Shown: positions 45,368 to 58,583, counted from the stretch's first letter. The stretch is DNA of 64,000 nucleotides from Isoetes taiwanensis (GCA_021234155.1 JAJEKV010000002.1:16802041-16866040), one strand, 5' to 3'. Numbers and translations: made by a program. Notes: generated from the letters alone by a model not told the origin.

Positions 45368-46389
45368 GAGTTGAATGATGCAATGCTACTGAAGAAATCT
45401 TGGTAAAGAATTGGCAGTTTAATATCCATAAGCTCTAGAAACGATAAGGCCTTTCTAAAGGCATATAGATTCCCCATAAGTGAAGATTGCACTTAGTTGT
45501 GCCCTTCAATTGCCCTGCTACATTCTGCTACTAAAACTGCTTACACTATGAACACGTGGGGTTAGTCTTAAAGACTAAGTGGGGGTTTGAGGCATTTAGA
45601 AAATGGTGGCATAATCAACAAGAAACATGTATGATGTACCAATCACAAGAATAATTCTCAGACTTAGATGCCTCACCTAAGAATCCCTCTATGCTAGAAA
45701 CTAGCAATGCAGTATTAGCACATAACATGAACAATGATAATAAGAACCAAAAGATCATCAAGCCATCCAAATAAGTTGTAAATGCACATGTCATATAGCC
45801 AAGAGATAACCACGAGAAAATGAGAAACCATGAAATAACCATGAGATATCCATAAGCATGCAGTGCCTACTTCGGTGTTATGAAGGCCACCTGGGCAGAT
45901 CAGGGCCTGCAGCAAATACGGGCAGGGTAAGCCTCATGTGTACACATCCTTCTAGCTTGTGTCCAGCACTAGGGAACCACTTCCAAGCCATGTAGCGCGA
46001 TGAAGCACCCTCGCTGGGGTGACAACGCCTGATGTCAAGAACAAGAAACAACTGCGAGTCCAAGCCACCGCAAATGGACTCCGGCCGCGGAGATTATGCA
46101 CTCGTGTATTAGCCAAGAACTTCACACATGCCCCATATGTCAGAATTTAAACTATATTTATCATTGTATGATCCAAGAACCATGAGTCATAATTCACATG
46201 CATTTCCTATGTATTTACCAGGAACAATGCTAACATTTGCAATGATATCATAGAGAACAAATCACTTCATGTTCTACCATAGTATGATGTCAAATATTCA
46301 ACAAGTACATGCTAATATAATGCAACCTTGATACATAACCATGGTATCCAAGCATGTAACATGTCTAGATACATTATACAAGAACATAT
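45368..46389. other. Non-coding, diverged repeat
   Basis: The block at about 45860-46080 resembles 47240-47500 (CTCGTATG-CATATACC and TGGCACTAG-GGA motifs), an old duplicated repeat of unknown class. Confidence 0.35.
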
Positions 46390-46605
46390 AGATAAGATAA
46401 GATAAGATAAAATTTTAACATCCACTGGAAGCTCTTCGAGTTTATGGGACGGAACAGTACAAAGGGCGTAAGCCCAAACTAGAACGGAAACCCCAACCCC
46501 AGAGCAAATAAAGGGCATAAGCCCGGACAGAAGAAGACAGGGGGACTAAGCCCCTCACAGAACGTAGCAACTAAATCAAAATCAAATACAACCAGAAGAT
46601 GGTAA
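46390..46605 (-). repeat. Retroposon-like repeat with (GATAA)n end, copy 2
   Basis: Starts AGATAAGATAAGATAAGATA and shares GGGACGG and GGGGGACTAAGCCCC blocks with 38790-39055. Confidence 0.5.
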
Positions 46606-48559
46606 ACATAGGCGACACCCAAATTTCAGACCTCGGCTACGCAATGGCCATAGGTCCACAACATCTTAAAACCTGTTTGAAGGAGAAATAGAAGGTTGTT
46701 CTCCAGATGGAATATGTAGAAACTGAGTGACGAGTCTGCCGAGTTGACCCTCCTGACAACTGAGGATCTTGTCAAAATTTACAAAGGACTAGATCTAGGT
46801 TGGTATATCTAATATTGACATGATGTCAAGCAATACAAATGGTGAAGAATCGAATCTTCTTACTCATAACAATTAGAGATCAATAATAATATGTTTGAAT
46901 ATATCCATTATCAGATACACAACCTATTTGAGTAATTCACAAGCTTCTCCTCTAGAACTCAACCATGATCCTCAACTACCGCTCGACCATCTCTTTGCTT
47001 ATTCACTGCACGTCCACTCACAGTTAGTTCTCGTGACTAAGGGGACTTCCTGGCTGCCATTGCATACATGGAACATTTTGGGAATCTTGGATAACAAGAA
47101 CATGAGCAAATCAAGACACAAGAACCTATGGTGCAATGCTAGGCAATGACAACAAAGGAAATGTAAGACATGACCATCAGAAGCAAAGAACATAGCCAAA
47201 GTACCAAACCATCAAGACACATAGCTCCATGACAATGGGAAGCTCAGCCAACCTACATGCATGCCCTGTTAGTAGAAAAATGCCCAGCCAGCTTACATTG
47301 CATTCCAAGCCCTGTAGCGAGAGTGTTGGGGTAAACCTCGTATGCATATACCCCCTCAGCCCACGTTTGGCACTAGAGGACCTCTTACCATGGAGTCACA
47401 GAGTTAACATAACATCCTTGCCAGGAGAACTACGCCTGGTGTCACAGAGCACAAGAACATAACATAGAAGCATAGATGACATGACATGCCGGAGCAACCT
47501 AGGCCACCGAACCTGGAAGCCCAACGCCAGAGGGTCCAATAGACATCAAATACCAAGACACATGTGGTGCAATACCAAAGATCAAGGCATGTGAAGTTCA
47601 TTAGATATTTAATATAATACGATACATCAATGTAAATAGACGAACATCTGTGCAGGATCTCTTTAAAAACAATTGCTTGATGTTTTTGCATGTGAAATTT
47701 GGGGGCACTCTCTTGCTAAATCCAAATGGCAAAAACTAGAAAGCATACGGAAAGAAGACATGCATACAACTTTTAGGATTAAACGCTGTATACCTTACGC
47801 GATTCCCATGAGGTTATGCTCTTTGAAAGTGGCTGCTACTCCTTAGAAGTCTTGGCAATGCACAAAACATTGGACTTTCTACACAAGAATACAATTGAGG
47901 AGACCACTTTAGTATATTCAATGATTGAGAAGTCTATTCATCTGAGCAATATGAGTGAGAAAAGCTAGTATAGGGAGTTAGATGCATGGCTCGACAAACT
48001 TGGCTTCACTAGCAGGGACCAACACAAAAACTTCTGGCAACATGCTTTTCACAGGCATGCAAGAAGAAAGTTATATATTATATCATTGACTTCAATCCTA
48101 AAAGAGAACACAAAGTATAATTGTATCTGAGCCACCTAGAATTGTTTTCAAATATGATCCAAGCTGTTGCAAGGATACGTATGAGCTCACAGCGTGATAA
48201 GGACTACCCTCAATAGCCTTCCCAAAGGGGTGGATTCTTCATGAGCCCCAACCTCTACAAGGCTTTATCTCATACCCGAGGCACCCAAAGCATATCACAT
48301 CACTTGCTAACTGAGAAAGGCAGATGTCAAGGCATCCCAAGGGAAGAGCGACAATGCACTTGGGACTTACATAAAATAGAAGACAAATCACCAAATGTAC
48401 ATAACCAAATGCAAAGACGGTATAAAGCATGTAACATGTCTCAACGTTGCATAAAATATATTTATTTGCGGCATCAAGAACTTTATCACCACCACTCCCC
48501 ACTTATACGGTATTGCAATGGTAATGCTTTCCATGAATTCCAAGGGGAATCATGTATAG
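46606..48559. other. No gene recognised
   Basis: Non-coding; includes the second copy of the diverged repeat at about 47240-47500. Confidence 0.3.
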
Positions 48560-48673
48560 GGGAATGGCATTTGGGATGACATTCCCTGTTCATCCGGTGG
48601 TTGCTACGGCCAGCGGCAGCCAAGAGCAGCCCACCGGATAAATAGGGAATGGCAGACCAAATGCCATTTCCCT
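48560..48673. repeat. Foldback element upstream of the CAF gene
   Basis: GGGGAATGGCATTTGGG… and …CCAAATGCCATTTCCC, with inner arms ATTCCC…CCGGTGG / CCACCGG…GGGAAT, form a 114-nt imperfect hairpin about 590 bp before the CAF start codon. Confidence 0.65.
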
Positions 48674-49261
48674 ACAACAGAGAAGTCGGGGAGCCAGTTT
48701 TAGGCATAGATTTTGCGAGTTTAAGCAGAGATCCGACAGATTTAGGCACAGATTTTGCAAGTTTAAGCACAGATTCGGCACTTTCTTTGCATAAAGAAGA
48801 CGATCTACTACCGTTTTGCACAAATCTGCTGCCAATTCTGCTGTTTTCCACACTTGATTCGGCTGCACAGGATCTTCAGGATTCATTTGCATAGATTTTA
48901 TGTGGTTTTTGCATAGTTGGGCGAGCCGCAGCAAACCGACGCTCATCCTAATTTACCTAATCATTACCCTAATCTACCTAATCTATCGGCTATCTACAGT
49001 ATGAGCGGAATGGAGCACCGAACTTCCAGTCCGTGTTATTGTGGAGTGCAAGGTGTCAGCATGAGAATGCATGCCAGACAAAACTGGCGACCCAACTTCT
49101 ATGTTGTCCTAATTGTTGCATTACTATGGGGTGTCCTCGAATCAAATAAAATAGGTTTTGGTGAATTTTTTGTTTGCAATTGTCGTCGAATATTCAAGGG
49201 ACCTTTTCCTTATCCAAAAACCTTCCCAAAACCCTGCCTTTGCAAATGCCCCGATGTACAT
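48674..49261 (+). promoter_or_regulatory. Likely promoter and 5' leader of the CAF gene
   Basis: No separate gene. The frame of the first CAF exon stays open upstream to about 48917, but its sequence there does not look like a transit peptide. A degenerate repeat of TTTAGGCACAGATTTTGC lies at 48700-48770. Confidence 0.35.
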
Positions 49262-52219
49262 ATGGTGCTGGCTATGGCGGTCGATGCAAGCCTAATCACA
49301 GGCACATCAGTCCGGCATGCTAGTGGCATGGCTGCAGTGAAGCTTCCTTTCGGCCTTAAAGGTAAAAATCTGATCAGGCTGCCTGATCCCTTCCTGGTAT
49401 TCACACTCCACCCATCGATCCAAGGTGCTTCCAAGCCTTCAAATCTTGAAATTCATTGCAGCAATGTTGGCGGAGCATCTCATGTTAACAATGGCGAGTC
49501 CGATTTTAGAAAAAAACAGGATTCGTCATTCCAGTTTAATCTTTTTTCTAGCGCCCCTGGTCCCATCCCCCATCAACATACGAAGCTTGATACTTCCGAT
49601 GGTGCAAATAATAGAGAAAATGATGTTGATCCAAGGCGTATATTCAGAACTACTGGTTCTAGATCAATTTCTTCAAGGTCATCTATTCCAGGAAGGTATT
49701 CCAAATACTCTGATAAGGTGAAAGGAAGGGGAGGGCCCATGAAATCAAGGTCTTTAGTTACTCTTCCAGTTCCTGCACAATTGCAGACACCTCTTGTACC
49801 ACCGCCTTCAATAGAGTTACTTAAGGAATCTGTATCAAGGGCATTTACCACATTAACACCTTCGACAGATGAGCCAAATGTTTCAACTGCAAATGCAAAT
49901 GCAAATGAGAATGCTGTAGCAGGCGCATCATATTCTCAGGTCGATCTTCGGAGGCGCAAAGTTTGTTATCCTCCAGCACCCCCACCTCCTCCATCTCTTA
50001 TACCACAAGAATTGCCATTTGAATTTCAGTATAGTTACACAGAGGTTCCAAAAGTTGCTCCACTTGGTTACAGAGAACCTCAATTTTCCCCATTTGGGCC
50101 GGAGGGAGTTGAACGTCCGTGGACAGGTCGGCCTCCGTTGCCAAAGAGTAAGAAACCGGTTAGGGGTGTAGACTCTTTTAAACCCCCTCCACCAGGAAAA
50201 AAAGGCGTAAAAACAGTTTGTCAACCTGGGCCTTTCCCTGAAGGCCAGGGCCCTAGGTATGTGCGTACCAGAGAGGAGATATTGGGAGATCCTCTTACAC
50301 CAGAAGAAGTCAAGAGTCTTGTGGAAAGCGTCTACAAGGAAAAACGTCAAATCAATTTAGGTATTTATAAGAAAACTATTGCTGGAAACAATATGTCTAT
50401 TTCTGCTCCGTTTGCTATCAGAATGACACATTATTTCTGTTTAGGTAGAGATGGACTGACACATAACATGCTCAATGATGTTCATAACCATTGGAGAAGA
50501 CGTCGTGTTGTGAAGGTCAAGTGTAAAGGTGTACCGACAGTAGATATGGACAATGTCTGTTTCCACCTTGAGGTAATACTATCTTTTTCTTCATAAGCTT
50601 CTTCGTCAAGTAATTTCTGCCTTCTGCTTGAATGTTTCTTTTTGGCTGAAAAATAATGAGCAAATCTGTCAGAAACCAAGAAACATATAAGAAACTAACA
50701 TTTCTCACTCACCATGTTATATTTTCATCATCATTTACACCAAGATATACATTATACATTTAGCTCTGTTCCTTTAAAGCCACAATTTATGTTAGCACAC
50801 TAAAAAATCTTCAATATAATGACAGGATAAAACTGGAGGCAAGATAATTCACAGGTCAGGTGGTGTTGTCATACTTTTCAGGGGTCGTAATTATAACACC
50901 AGATTGCGCCCTCAATTTCCGCTTATGCTTTGGAAGCCTGCAGCACCCATATACCCGAGGTTGATACAAGCAACTCCTGGGGGCTTGACCTGGGAGGAAG
51001 CAATGGAAATGAGAAAAAGAGGTTCCAAAGTAAAACCCCTTACTAAGCTAGGTGAGCTATGCTTTGCCATCTCTAAAATATGGGATATGTGCTGTATTCT
51101 TGTATGCGCTTACCTATAACTGACTCGAAGCGTGAGATGATAGCGGTAGTCATTTTGTACTGGTTTAAGATACCGTAGAAAATGTAGGCCACGGACCCAT
51201 TTGTTTGGTACTTGCCATTACAATACAATGTAGCCACATTGGAGATATTTTGTTTTGTTGTAAATCCGTCTGAGTATTAAATGTTCTGCAGGGAAAAATG
51301 GTGTTTACCTCAATCTTGTGCGGCATGTTAGGGAAGCTTTTGAGATTGATGAGTTAGTACGAATAGATTGTACAGGATTGAATCCAAGTGATTACAAAAA
51401 GATTGGCGCCAAGCTCCGGGTATAGTTTGTCCTAGTCAGTTGTGGAGCTTAAAAGTTATTGGTATTTCTTTGTTTCAGTCAATAAGTTTGCCTTCTTTCC
51501 AGGATCTGGTCCCCTGCGTACTGCTCTCTTTTGAAAGGGAACAAATACTCATCTGGAGAGGACATGATTGGAAATCAAGTTCAGACACAGTTATTGATGA
51601 GAAAAATACATTACCATCAGAGCACCTTAGTACAGTCGAAGAAGATGCAGCATTATATGCAGGTAGTGATTCAGAAGATGAGCAGTCTGAAGAAGGATTA
51701 GATACCATAGAGAGGTTAGCAGATTCCGATTCTGATGATGGTCAATCTATTAAATCTGTAGAAGTTGAAACATGCATACAAAATGAAGTGTCTTGGCGAG
51801 ACCAAGTAAGCAATGAACGTATAGGGCAGGCTGCGGTTGCTGTTCCTCCACAGGACGATGAGTTGGAGGCTTTATGGCAGCAGGCTGCCACAAGTGGACT
51901 ATTAGTTTCGCTAGATGACAATAGTTTAGATGCAGATTCAGTGCACAAGAAGGTTTCATTATTAGTAGTAGGTGAATCAGTACAGACTACCAATGCTGAG
52001 GATGTGGTGAAATCACATGAAAGCAGCAGTCTTGCAGGAGCAGTGGAAGACCAGGATAAGAATTCAAAAGCTTCTCTAACTGCAGGTGAAGGAAAGAAAG
52101 CTAGTGATACGTCAAAGAGAGACTCTAGCCTCCCTTCCACGAGAGAGTTATCAGCACTTGATGTACAACCACAAGAAGGCTTACCAGTAGATGAATTGGC
52201 GAAATTGTTGTCCATGTGA
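49262..52219 (+). CDS. CAF1: CRS2-associated factor (CAF1/CAF2-like), chloroplast group II intron splicing
   Basis: Four exons join in frame: 49262-50572, 50826-51051, 51292-51419 and 51503-52219, giving 793 residues, near the usual CAF length. I chose the ATG at 49262 because it opens an alanine/serine-rich, acid-poor stretch ([14 protein letters not shown]) fitting a transit peptide. After a Pro-rich linker, CRM domain 1 spans about residues 330-460 ([45 protein letters not shown]). CRM domain 2 lies in exons 3-4 ([44 protein letters not shown]). The acidic C-terminal third matches the family only loosely. CAF proteins bind group II introns together with CRS2 in the chloroplast. The gene appears intact and is probably host. 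A mitochondrial paralogue is the main alternative. Confidence 0.9.
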
Positions 52220-53817
52220 TCATTAAACGTATGAATTTATTTTCTTATAACATTTCCCATATTTTTGGCAAAAGTATATCATTGTGTTCAATGTCTAGTT
52301 TATAAGTCATTTGTGGTTGCCATTAAAACTTGTGGATGAGTTAGGCTCATTACATACCACTGGTTATATTAGCGTAAATGTTAAAATCGTAGGTTTAACA
52401 CATGTTCGGTTAAAAAATTTCTGTTAAAAATGGGGGTTAATTTCTAACCTGATTGGTCATGTAAATTTTTGTTAGCCCCGCTTCACATATATTTTTATTA
52501 GGTTAAAAATTAAGAATTGGTTAAACTTACCTTTAGAGCGTGGTTAGGGCTGTTAAGTTCCGGAATCGTCCTGTAGCGCAGGTTGCTCACAGCAGTTTGG
52601 AGGATGCCACAACGTCAATAGCAGGTTTCTTGCATTCCTGAATCTTTGAATGTCTTCTGAATATTTTGTATGTTCATTTCTGAATCTTTGAACGTCTTCT
52701 GAATCTTTGTATGTTCATCTCCTCTGTGAGAGCATTTTTCTTGGATGAAAAAAACCCAAGAAGCTTTGTCCAGTTCATTTGTTTGCTTGGGTTGGATTGC
52801 AGCTAAGAAATGGACAGTAATGCAGAAGAAGTTAGATTGAATTTTTGCCTTATATTTTCTGATTCCTCAAGTTTTTATTTGGACCTATAAGGCTGTTATC
52901 TGTATCACCATATCACTTTTTGAGTTGTGGTCACCATATCTGTATCCACTGAGATGCATTGACAGGGAACCTTTAGATGATTTAATTCCGAGTTCAGGGC
53001 AGCTAGGTTGATAATTCAGCACATGCATGCATTGACAAGGAACCTTTAGATGTATTTCCGACTTCAACGCAGCCAGGTTGATTTAATTCAACACATGTAT
53101 TAAAAGAGCCAGGTTTTTATAAATCTTTGTTATGGAAGCATATTTGCTGGGTGAGAAACTTGAGCAGTGGATAGGACGACCTGGTGGAAGACTGCAAGTT
53201 AAAGAAGACAATGCAACTCATATGCATGATTTATGCACGAGCCAGTGTCTACTCCCGTCCTTGCCATGTACAGCCTGAAGTAAACAATAACAAAATGAAA
53301 GGTTCCCTTTCAATTTGCTTTTCAGTTCTGCAGTGGGAGGTCTAGACGAGACAATGTTTAAACTGCTCAGCTAAAATGCAGTCGCAGTTTTGAGTCCCCA
53401 TTGCGTATACACCTGTTGTCGCATCTATGAAGTCATTTGAGAGCCCCTCCCCTTAATATAAAACAGGTGCAGTTGCAGGTAATGCGCAATGATTTTCTGT
53501 TGCTGCAGGGTATGGAAGTTATGCCCCCGTCAGGATACACAACTACCCCATCTGTAATTGCAACCAACTCTACTACATATAATGATGTTAGTGACTTTAC
53601 AAAGAAAGCAATATGTATGTTTCAAGTCAGCAGGTAAAATAACTGTGCACCTTTGTAAATAGCATTCTCTCTTTCTTTTTAAAATAATTCTCTTGTCTGT
53701 AATATTATGTTGTCAGGAAGAGGGCTGGATGCAACTATTCTCTGGAGTTATGAGGGCAACTGCATTGCAACCTAATTCCTACTACAGCTTACAAGGACGG
53801 ATATACACACATGCAAC
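52220..53817. other. CAF 3' flank, no further gene
   Basis: AT-rich sequence with a short duplicated block (GACA-GGAACCTTTAGATG) at about 52965 and 53035. No coding feature supported. Confidence 0.4.
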
Positions 53818-53989
53818 TGTTAGCGAATGACATGTCCCGCGTCACTACTCTTAGTTGACTAGGCGTTGCTGACATGGCTCTTCTATAAAGCCATAGTCAT
53901 GCTTTATAGTTTTTCATCCAGTTTACTCATAGCCTAGCTATATCGGGTATCTCTTTCATTCTAACATACATGCATACAGGATTTCTTCA
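53818..53989 (+). mobile_element. Short LTR (172 bp)
   Basis: TGTTAGCGAATGACATG… to …TTTCTTCA, TG/CA-bounded and directly followed by a tRNA-Met primer site. The size fits Copia or TRIM-type elements. I found no second LTR or coding region in the window. Confidence 0.6.
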
Positions 53990-54003
53990 TGGTATCAGAG
54001 CCA
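53990..54003 (+). promoter_or_regulatory. Primer binding site, initiator tRNA-Met
   Basis: TGGTATCAGAGCCA immediately after the short LTR. Confidence 0.75.
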
Positions 54004-54567
54004 AAATGCAGGATGAAATGAGTGCCGAAGTATAGCAGGTGGGATCAGAACGTGGTATCGGGCCTGATCAGAGGAATTGGCATCATTTTTTTTTTGCATT
54101 GTGCAAGAGTTAGTCTAGAACGGGTCTAGAATGAAAGCTCGAGAAATCTCTGCAAAGATTCCGCTAATCTTGCAAGATTCTTCTTCGGGCTAGGTCTACT
54201 TCTTGCTACGATTTGCAAGAAAGGGTCGGATCTGATGTTGAGAAGAGATTCAGTTGTGTAGTTTGGGCGAGCATCTGAGGCGTTTGGAAGACTCGTGCGA
54301 AGATATTTTGCACGGCTATTTTGGTTCGTGGCTTAGGCCCAAATCACACTACTGGCCAAACTCGAAAAATAAAAATAAAGAGCCAACAAAAATATGCCAT
54401 GTGGACTTTCGGCGGCCAACCTATATCACACCTAGGGTGCCAAAACTCCAGTCAGCATTTAGGCACCCTATAATTTTCTGACGGGGGATCTCGCCTGCCA
54501 AAACTTCTGGCGGGCAGCCAGATCATCCATGTTTTCCACGTCCTCCTACCTTCCATGATGCAAGCAA
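54004..54567. other. Non-coding internal part after the short LTR
   Basis: No gag or pol codons visible. Confidence 0.35.
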
Positions 54568-55019
54568 AGAACTGTGTTTTCTGATCACCTTCTGGCTACG
54601 AATCATGTTGATACCTTCTGCAATCTGGTAAAGAATCGCGCTCCTTTATTTCTTATCGCTAGAATATGAAAGATTTGGGTATGAAGAGTCACGAGAGGTC
54701 ATTCATGTTTCGTTTTGTGGCTTTCAATGATAAAGGATATCTGCAAATTACAACTGGGAGTTTAGAAAAGCAGAGAATCAGTTCGACTCATCAATCCAGC
54801 ATCGAGATGTAGCTAATTGCGATGTGTGCAGATCTCAAATTCTCATCAGAAGAAAATCATACATAATGCCTGCTCCAAACTTCTTCGAAATCCAACTTTT
54901 CTGAGCCGTTAATTATACAAGAAACTCCATGGAGCTCATCGAAAACCTGCATCGCAGTTGTGATCTGACAGAGATTTGAGCAATTCGTCCATACTCCGGT
55001 GATCAGAAAACACAGTTCT
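54568..55019. repeat. Perfect 22-bp inverted repeat, 408 bp apart
   Basis: AGAACTGTGTTTTCTGATCACC at its arms (54568-54589, and inverted at 54998-55019). It may mark a foldback element; function unknown. Confidence 0.6.
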
Positions 55020-55741
55020 GAATCATAGAATCGGCCGATTTGGATTCAAGATAGAACGACGTGTCATATATTTTTATTTTGGGCTCTGCCAAAGTGCGAT
55101 ATAGAGTGGCAGGCAGAACTGTCGGTCTGCCCAATCATTAGGGCGGATTTGGGGTCTCAAAATGGCCTCCTATCAACCATTCCACGTCATATTTTCTCTC
55201 CTTTTTTCCCATGCCACCTAGGATACCAAACTCTCATAATTACAGATTTGCTTGGAATATTCTCCCCGAATACGGGGGATCGCACATTCATGGCGCCATA
55301 TGTATTTAATTCTGTTGGTTGTCAGACAGACTGATGCAACACGTGGCGCTTCTAAAAAGCCACTTGCATTATAGCATACCGGCAACTCATGACGGTGTCT
55401 CTTGGTTTGTCAGATACCAAGCATGAGCGTCACCGATTCTTGTCTTGCGCTATTTTCATTTAGAGGCCATGGCCATACAAGCTTCCCGCCTTCTACATTT
55501 CAAAATTTGAATGTGTAGGTTGAAGCTTTGTATCAGACTTTCATTTCGAGGCGCTGCGATTGCGCCTTAAAAGTTCGTAAACCGGGATCTTTACTTCATC
55601 CCAATACAGGCTTCCCGCCCCCCTACAATTCGAATTTTGAATTTGCTAATGTATAAAAGCATGGATTGTAGGAGAATGGACTTTTCGATTTCCATATGCA
55701 CGTTGCAAATTTAAAAAATGAGGTTAGTACGGACGTTCGGC
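55020..55741. other. Left flank of element B
   Basis: No gene supported. The left end of element B is not identified. Confidence 0.3.
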
Positions 55742-55802
55742 TCACACGAAGCGAATTGTGCTGGGGCATACAAATTGTACACCTTCATTTCGCGCCGTGC
55801 GA
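55742..55802. repeat. Element B hairpin 1
   Basis: 61 nt. Arms TCACACGAAGCGAA and TTTCGCGCCGTGCGA; diverged. About 135 bp before the transposase-like frame. Confidence 0.65.
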
Positions 55803-55937
55803 TCCACGCAGTATGGAAGCTCCAAATGATATGTGGATAAGGATCCAACTGACTCACGAATATGCTCCAGTCTTCAATCGCAAAAAAGGAACCTCGACGT
55901 GTTGCGTCTTGCAGGCTCAAAAAGTGTCGACATCTAG

Positions 55938-58434
55938 GCGGATGGCAGTTTATATCCATTGGATCCGTTGAGTGGCAAGAAACCGTCATTTCGAGACGTT
56001 TCAAGTTTAGTCCGATTTTGTGGTGACGGTAACTCTGGCCTCCTGGGATATTATGAGAGATTGAGAGAGGATGAAGGCATTCGGAATCGAATACAGTTCC
56101 TTGAGATGAGCTGCTTCCGATTGTCACAAGAGAATTATAACTTAAACCAGCAGCTCTTTTTTCTCTCACTTCATTACTCCACTGCAATGAAGGAAAGGAA
56201 TGACGGCTTGGGGAGGGAAACTTCTTTGAGATACGAAGTGGACAAGTCCAAATTGGTGATAGGGCAGCTGCAAGAAAAGATCCAAGAGCTCGAAAGAGCA
56301 AACTTTGGGCTTCAATATAGGTTAAAGAATTTGAAGAAAACACCCCTTGGCTTGCGAGAAAGGAAGAAGCACTTTCGACCGATAGAGGAACTGAAGTTTG
56401 GATCAGGTGCATTCAGACGCAGGATCACGGCCACAAGGTCCGTTTACAACACTAGCAAAGGCCAATTAAGATCTGGGAAAACTAGAAGCAATCTTGGTTA
56501 CGTAGTGAAGAACCTAGCGACAAACAGGGAGATAGTGGACATGATTTGTCAGCCCTACAACTCTTCTCTCAAGAAGATGGTATTGGAAATGGTACTAGGA
56601 GAGATCTACAAGAAGCTAGAAGCGACAGATGTACAGACTGTTTGTGATGATGTAGGCATCAGTAGGCTTGGTTACCGTTCTCTATTCAAGCCATTCCACG
56701 AAGCGTTGAAAAGAATGGGCACAAAAAAAGTGTTCGCTCCACGTCCACAAATTGTTGAGAATACACGGGTTACTAGGACAAAGATGGTGTATGCCATATT
56801 AGGAGAGATGCACCACGTTGAATGTGCTGGTCCTGCCATAGCCATAAATGATAAGAATGACAAGGATTGTTGTGATATAGTTGGAATGAATGAACGCAAT
56901 AATCTTTGGGTTGACCTGGTTAGTCTCTTACAATTCCTTGTCAAATACTATGACTTAACAGTTGCAGAAACTAATGGTGAGATTGAAGTTTGCATAAAAT
57001 TGGATGAAATGGAACTGACCAAGTTTGAGAAGTATGAGAGGGTATCCGTTGTCATCATGAATAGAGCAATTGAGAATGCAATTGCACATGCTAAATCAAA
57101 GAGCAACAAGAATAATAAAAAAGATGTAGAGGTGACGGATGAGGAGAAGAAGCGTGCCGAAAAATGGTTCTCATGTCAATCTGAAGATGACACCTGGTGG
57201 TTAGGTCTCTTTAAAGTTCAGAAAGAAACCCACGAGGTATTGAAATGGGTGTTCAATCAAACTGACATCCCAAGTCTAATATCTAGATTCGAGGGAGGGG
57301 AAAAATTGCAAGTACATCACTATGGACCTTACAAAGTAATTTTTCACTTGGCGTCTGATTTAAAAACTGAGAAAGCAATGTACAACATAAGTGGAGGAGG
57401 ACAAGGAACATGCAAAAGTTGTCTGTACTGCAATCATGCAAGGAAGTCAAGTACTGGGAAGACTGTTTCAACCTTGTCCCTTAACCAAGCAAATGCTCCT
57501 AATAGAGGAGAAGAAGATCCCAAGTTCCATGGCATTTTCCCCATTCCATTAGAGAGGGTTCATATCTGCACTTTGCACGGCTTTGTGAGAATCATCGACA
57601 AGATATTTTTGAGCTACAGATTCGTGTGGAACATTTCAGACAAGAAGAGAAGAGAGGAAGGAATTCGTAGAGTTGAACATGTTCTATCAGAAGCAGGTTT
57701 GCATGGTGGCAATGTAAGATTAGAGCTCGATGAGAAACGGGCAGGAAGAACACGTGTGCCTCGTAAGGTGTCAATTGGAGGGGTGAAAGCTCGACGTTTC
57801 ATAAAGAATCATAGAGAGGCTCTGAACGAAACCAGATGGGAGAAAAGGTATGAATTTGGCAAATTGCTGGTTGATGCGGAGCAGGACCGCACAGATGGCG
57901 TTCGTTCGGCATTGAGGAAAAAAAAAAGCATGGGATGCATTGTCTGAATTGTTCCCATACATTCAAAGAATGGACCTCACAAGAGAAGATGCAGAAATGT
58001 TCGTGCAAGCGAATAACTAATTTATTAGAGCTTTCATAGACGCATGGGGAGAGAGTGAAGTCACGCACTACTTGCATATCTTTTGGGCTCATGCACCTTG
58101 GTTTTTTAGGAAGTATGGAAGCCTAGCAGTGTGGAGTGCACAAGGCATGGAGAAGTCGCATAAACAAGCTAAAATAGCCTTTCATCGTAACACTCAAAGA
58201 GGGGGTGGAAATGTGGGAACCAACCCTCTAAGACAGATGATAGAGTGGTTTTATAGAAGGGCGATGGCTAAATACGACAAGAACGTCGCTTTAAGGAGCA
58301 ACCCAGAAGTCGTAAACACCATTGGCATAATGCTGAAGAGAAAACGGGAAGTTCCTTGGCAAAATTCTAGGGCCCCACTAGCATTGCAACAGTGGAGATC
58401 TAAGAGACAAAGAATCGGTAAAGTATACTTGTAA
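55938..58434 (+). pseudogene. DDE-type transposase-like protein, superfamily unresolved
   Basis: About 830 codons. An N-terminal coiled-coil-like part (about 56090-56330) precedes a basic linker. Candidate catalytic core: the first Asp in CIKLDEMEL (57003) and a second in HLASDLKTEKAM (57354). A CxxCxxC zinc-like cluster follows (CKSCLYCNHA), then an LHGFVRIIDKIF helix motif resembling the LHxxLRIxD block of several animal and fungal transposase-like families. Last comes Glu in SAQGMEKSHKQAK (58150). A LRQMIEWFYRR helix and a basic tail finish it. The frame shifts after a 10-A run at about 57918 and meets TAA at 58018-58020, with homologous-looking codons continuing. No ATG precedes about residue 50, so the start is uncertain. 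It probably mobilised element B. Confidence 0.6.
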
Positions 58435-58448
58435 TGTGTAGCATGTTC

Positions 58449-58509
58449 ACACGACGCGAAGTACTTGCCTCCAACCTTGTTTGCACAACTGTAGCTTCGC
58501 GTCGTGTGG
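58449..58509. repeat. Element B hairpin 2
   Basis: 61 nt, perfect 14-bp arms CACACGACGCGAAG / CTTCGCGTCGTGTG, 15 bp after the transposase-like stop. Confidence 0.9.
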
Positions 58510-58520
58510 TCTTATTTGTA

Positions 58521-58583
58521 TCATACGGCGCGAACAGTGGAGTTCGCTATTGCTTGCATTTATGTGGCTTCGCGTCGTGTGAA
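58521..58583. repeat. Element B hairpin 3
   Basis: 63 nt. Left arm ATCATACGGCGCGAA is diverged; right arm TTCGCGTCGTGTGA is canonical. It lies 38 bp after the stop of the minus-strand gene at 58621-58791. Confidence 0.8.

Noticed and set aside
48241-48579. 112-aa plus-strand frame before the CAF gene
   Set aside because: No motif, and it overlaps the foldback element; not supported as a gene.
55696-55971. Separate 91-aa gene before the transposase-like frame
   Set aside because: It overlaps hairpin 1 and the start of the larger frame, has no recognisable motif and is probably flank.
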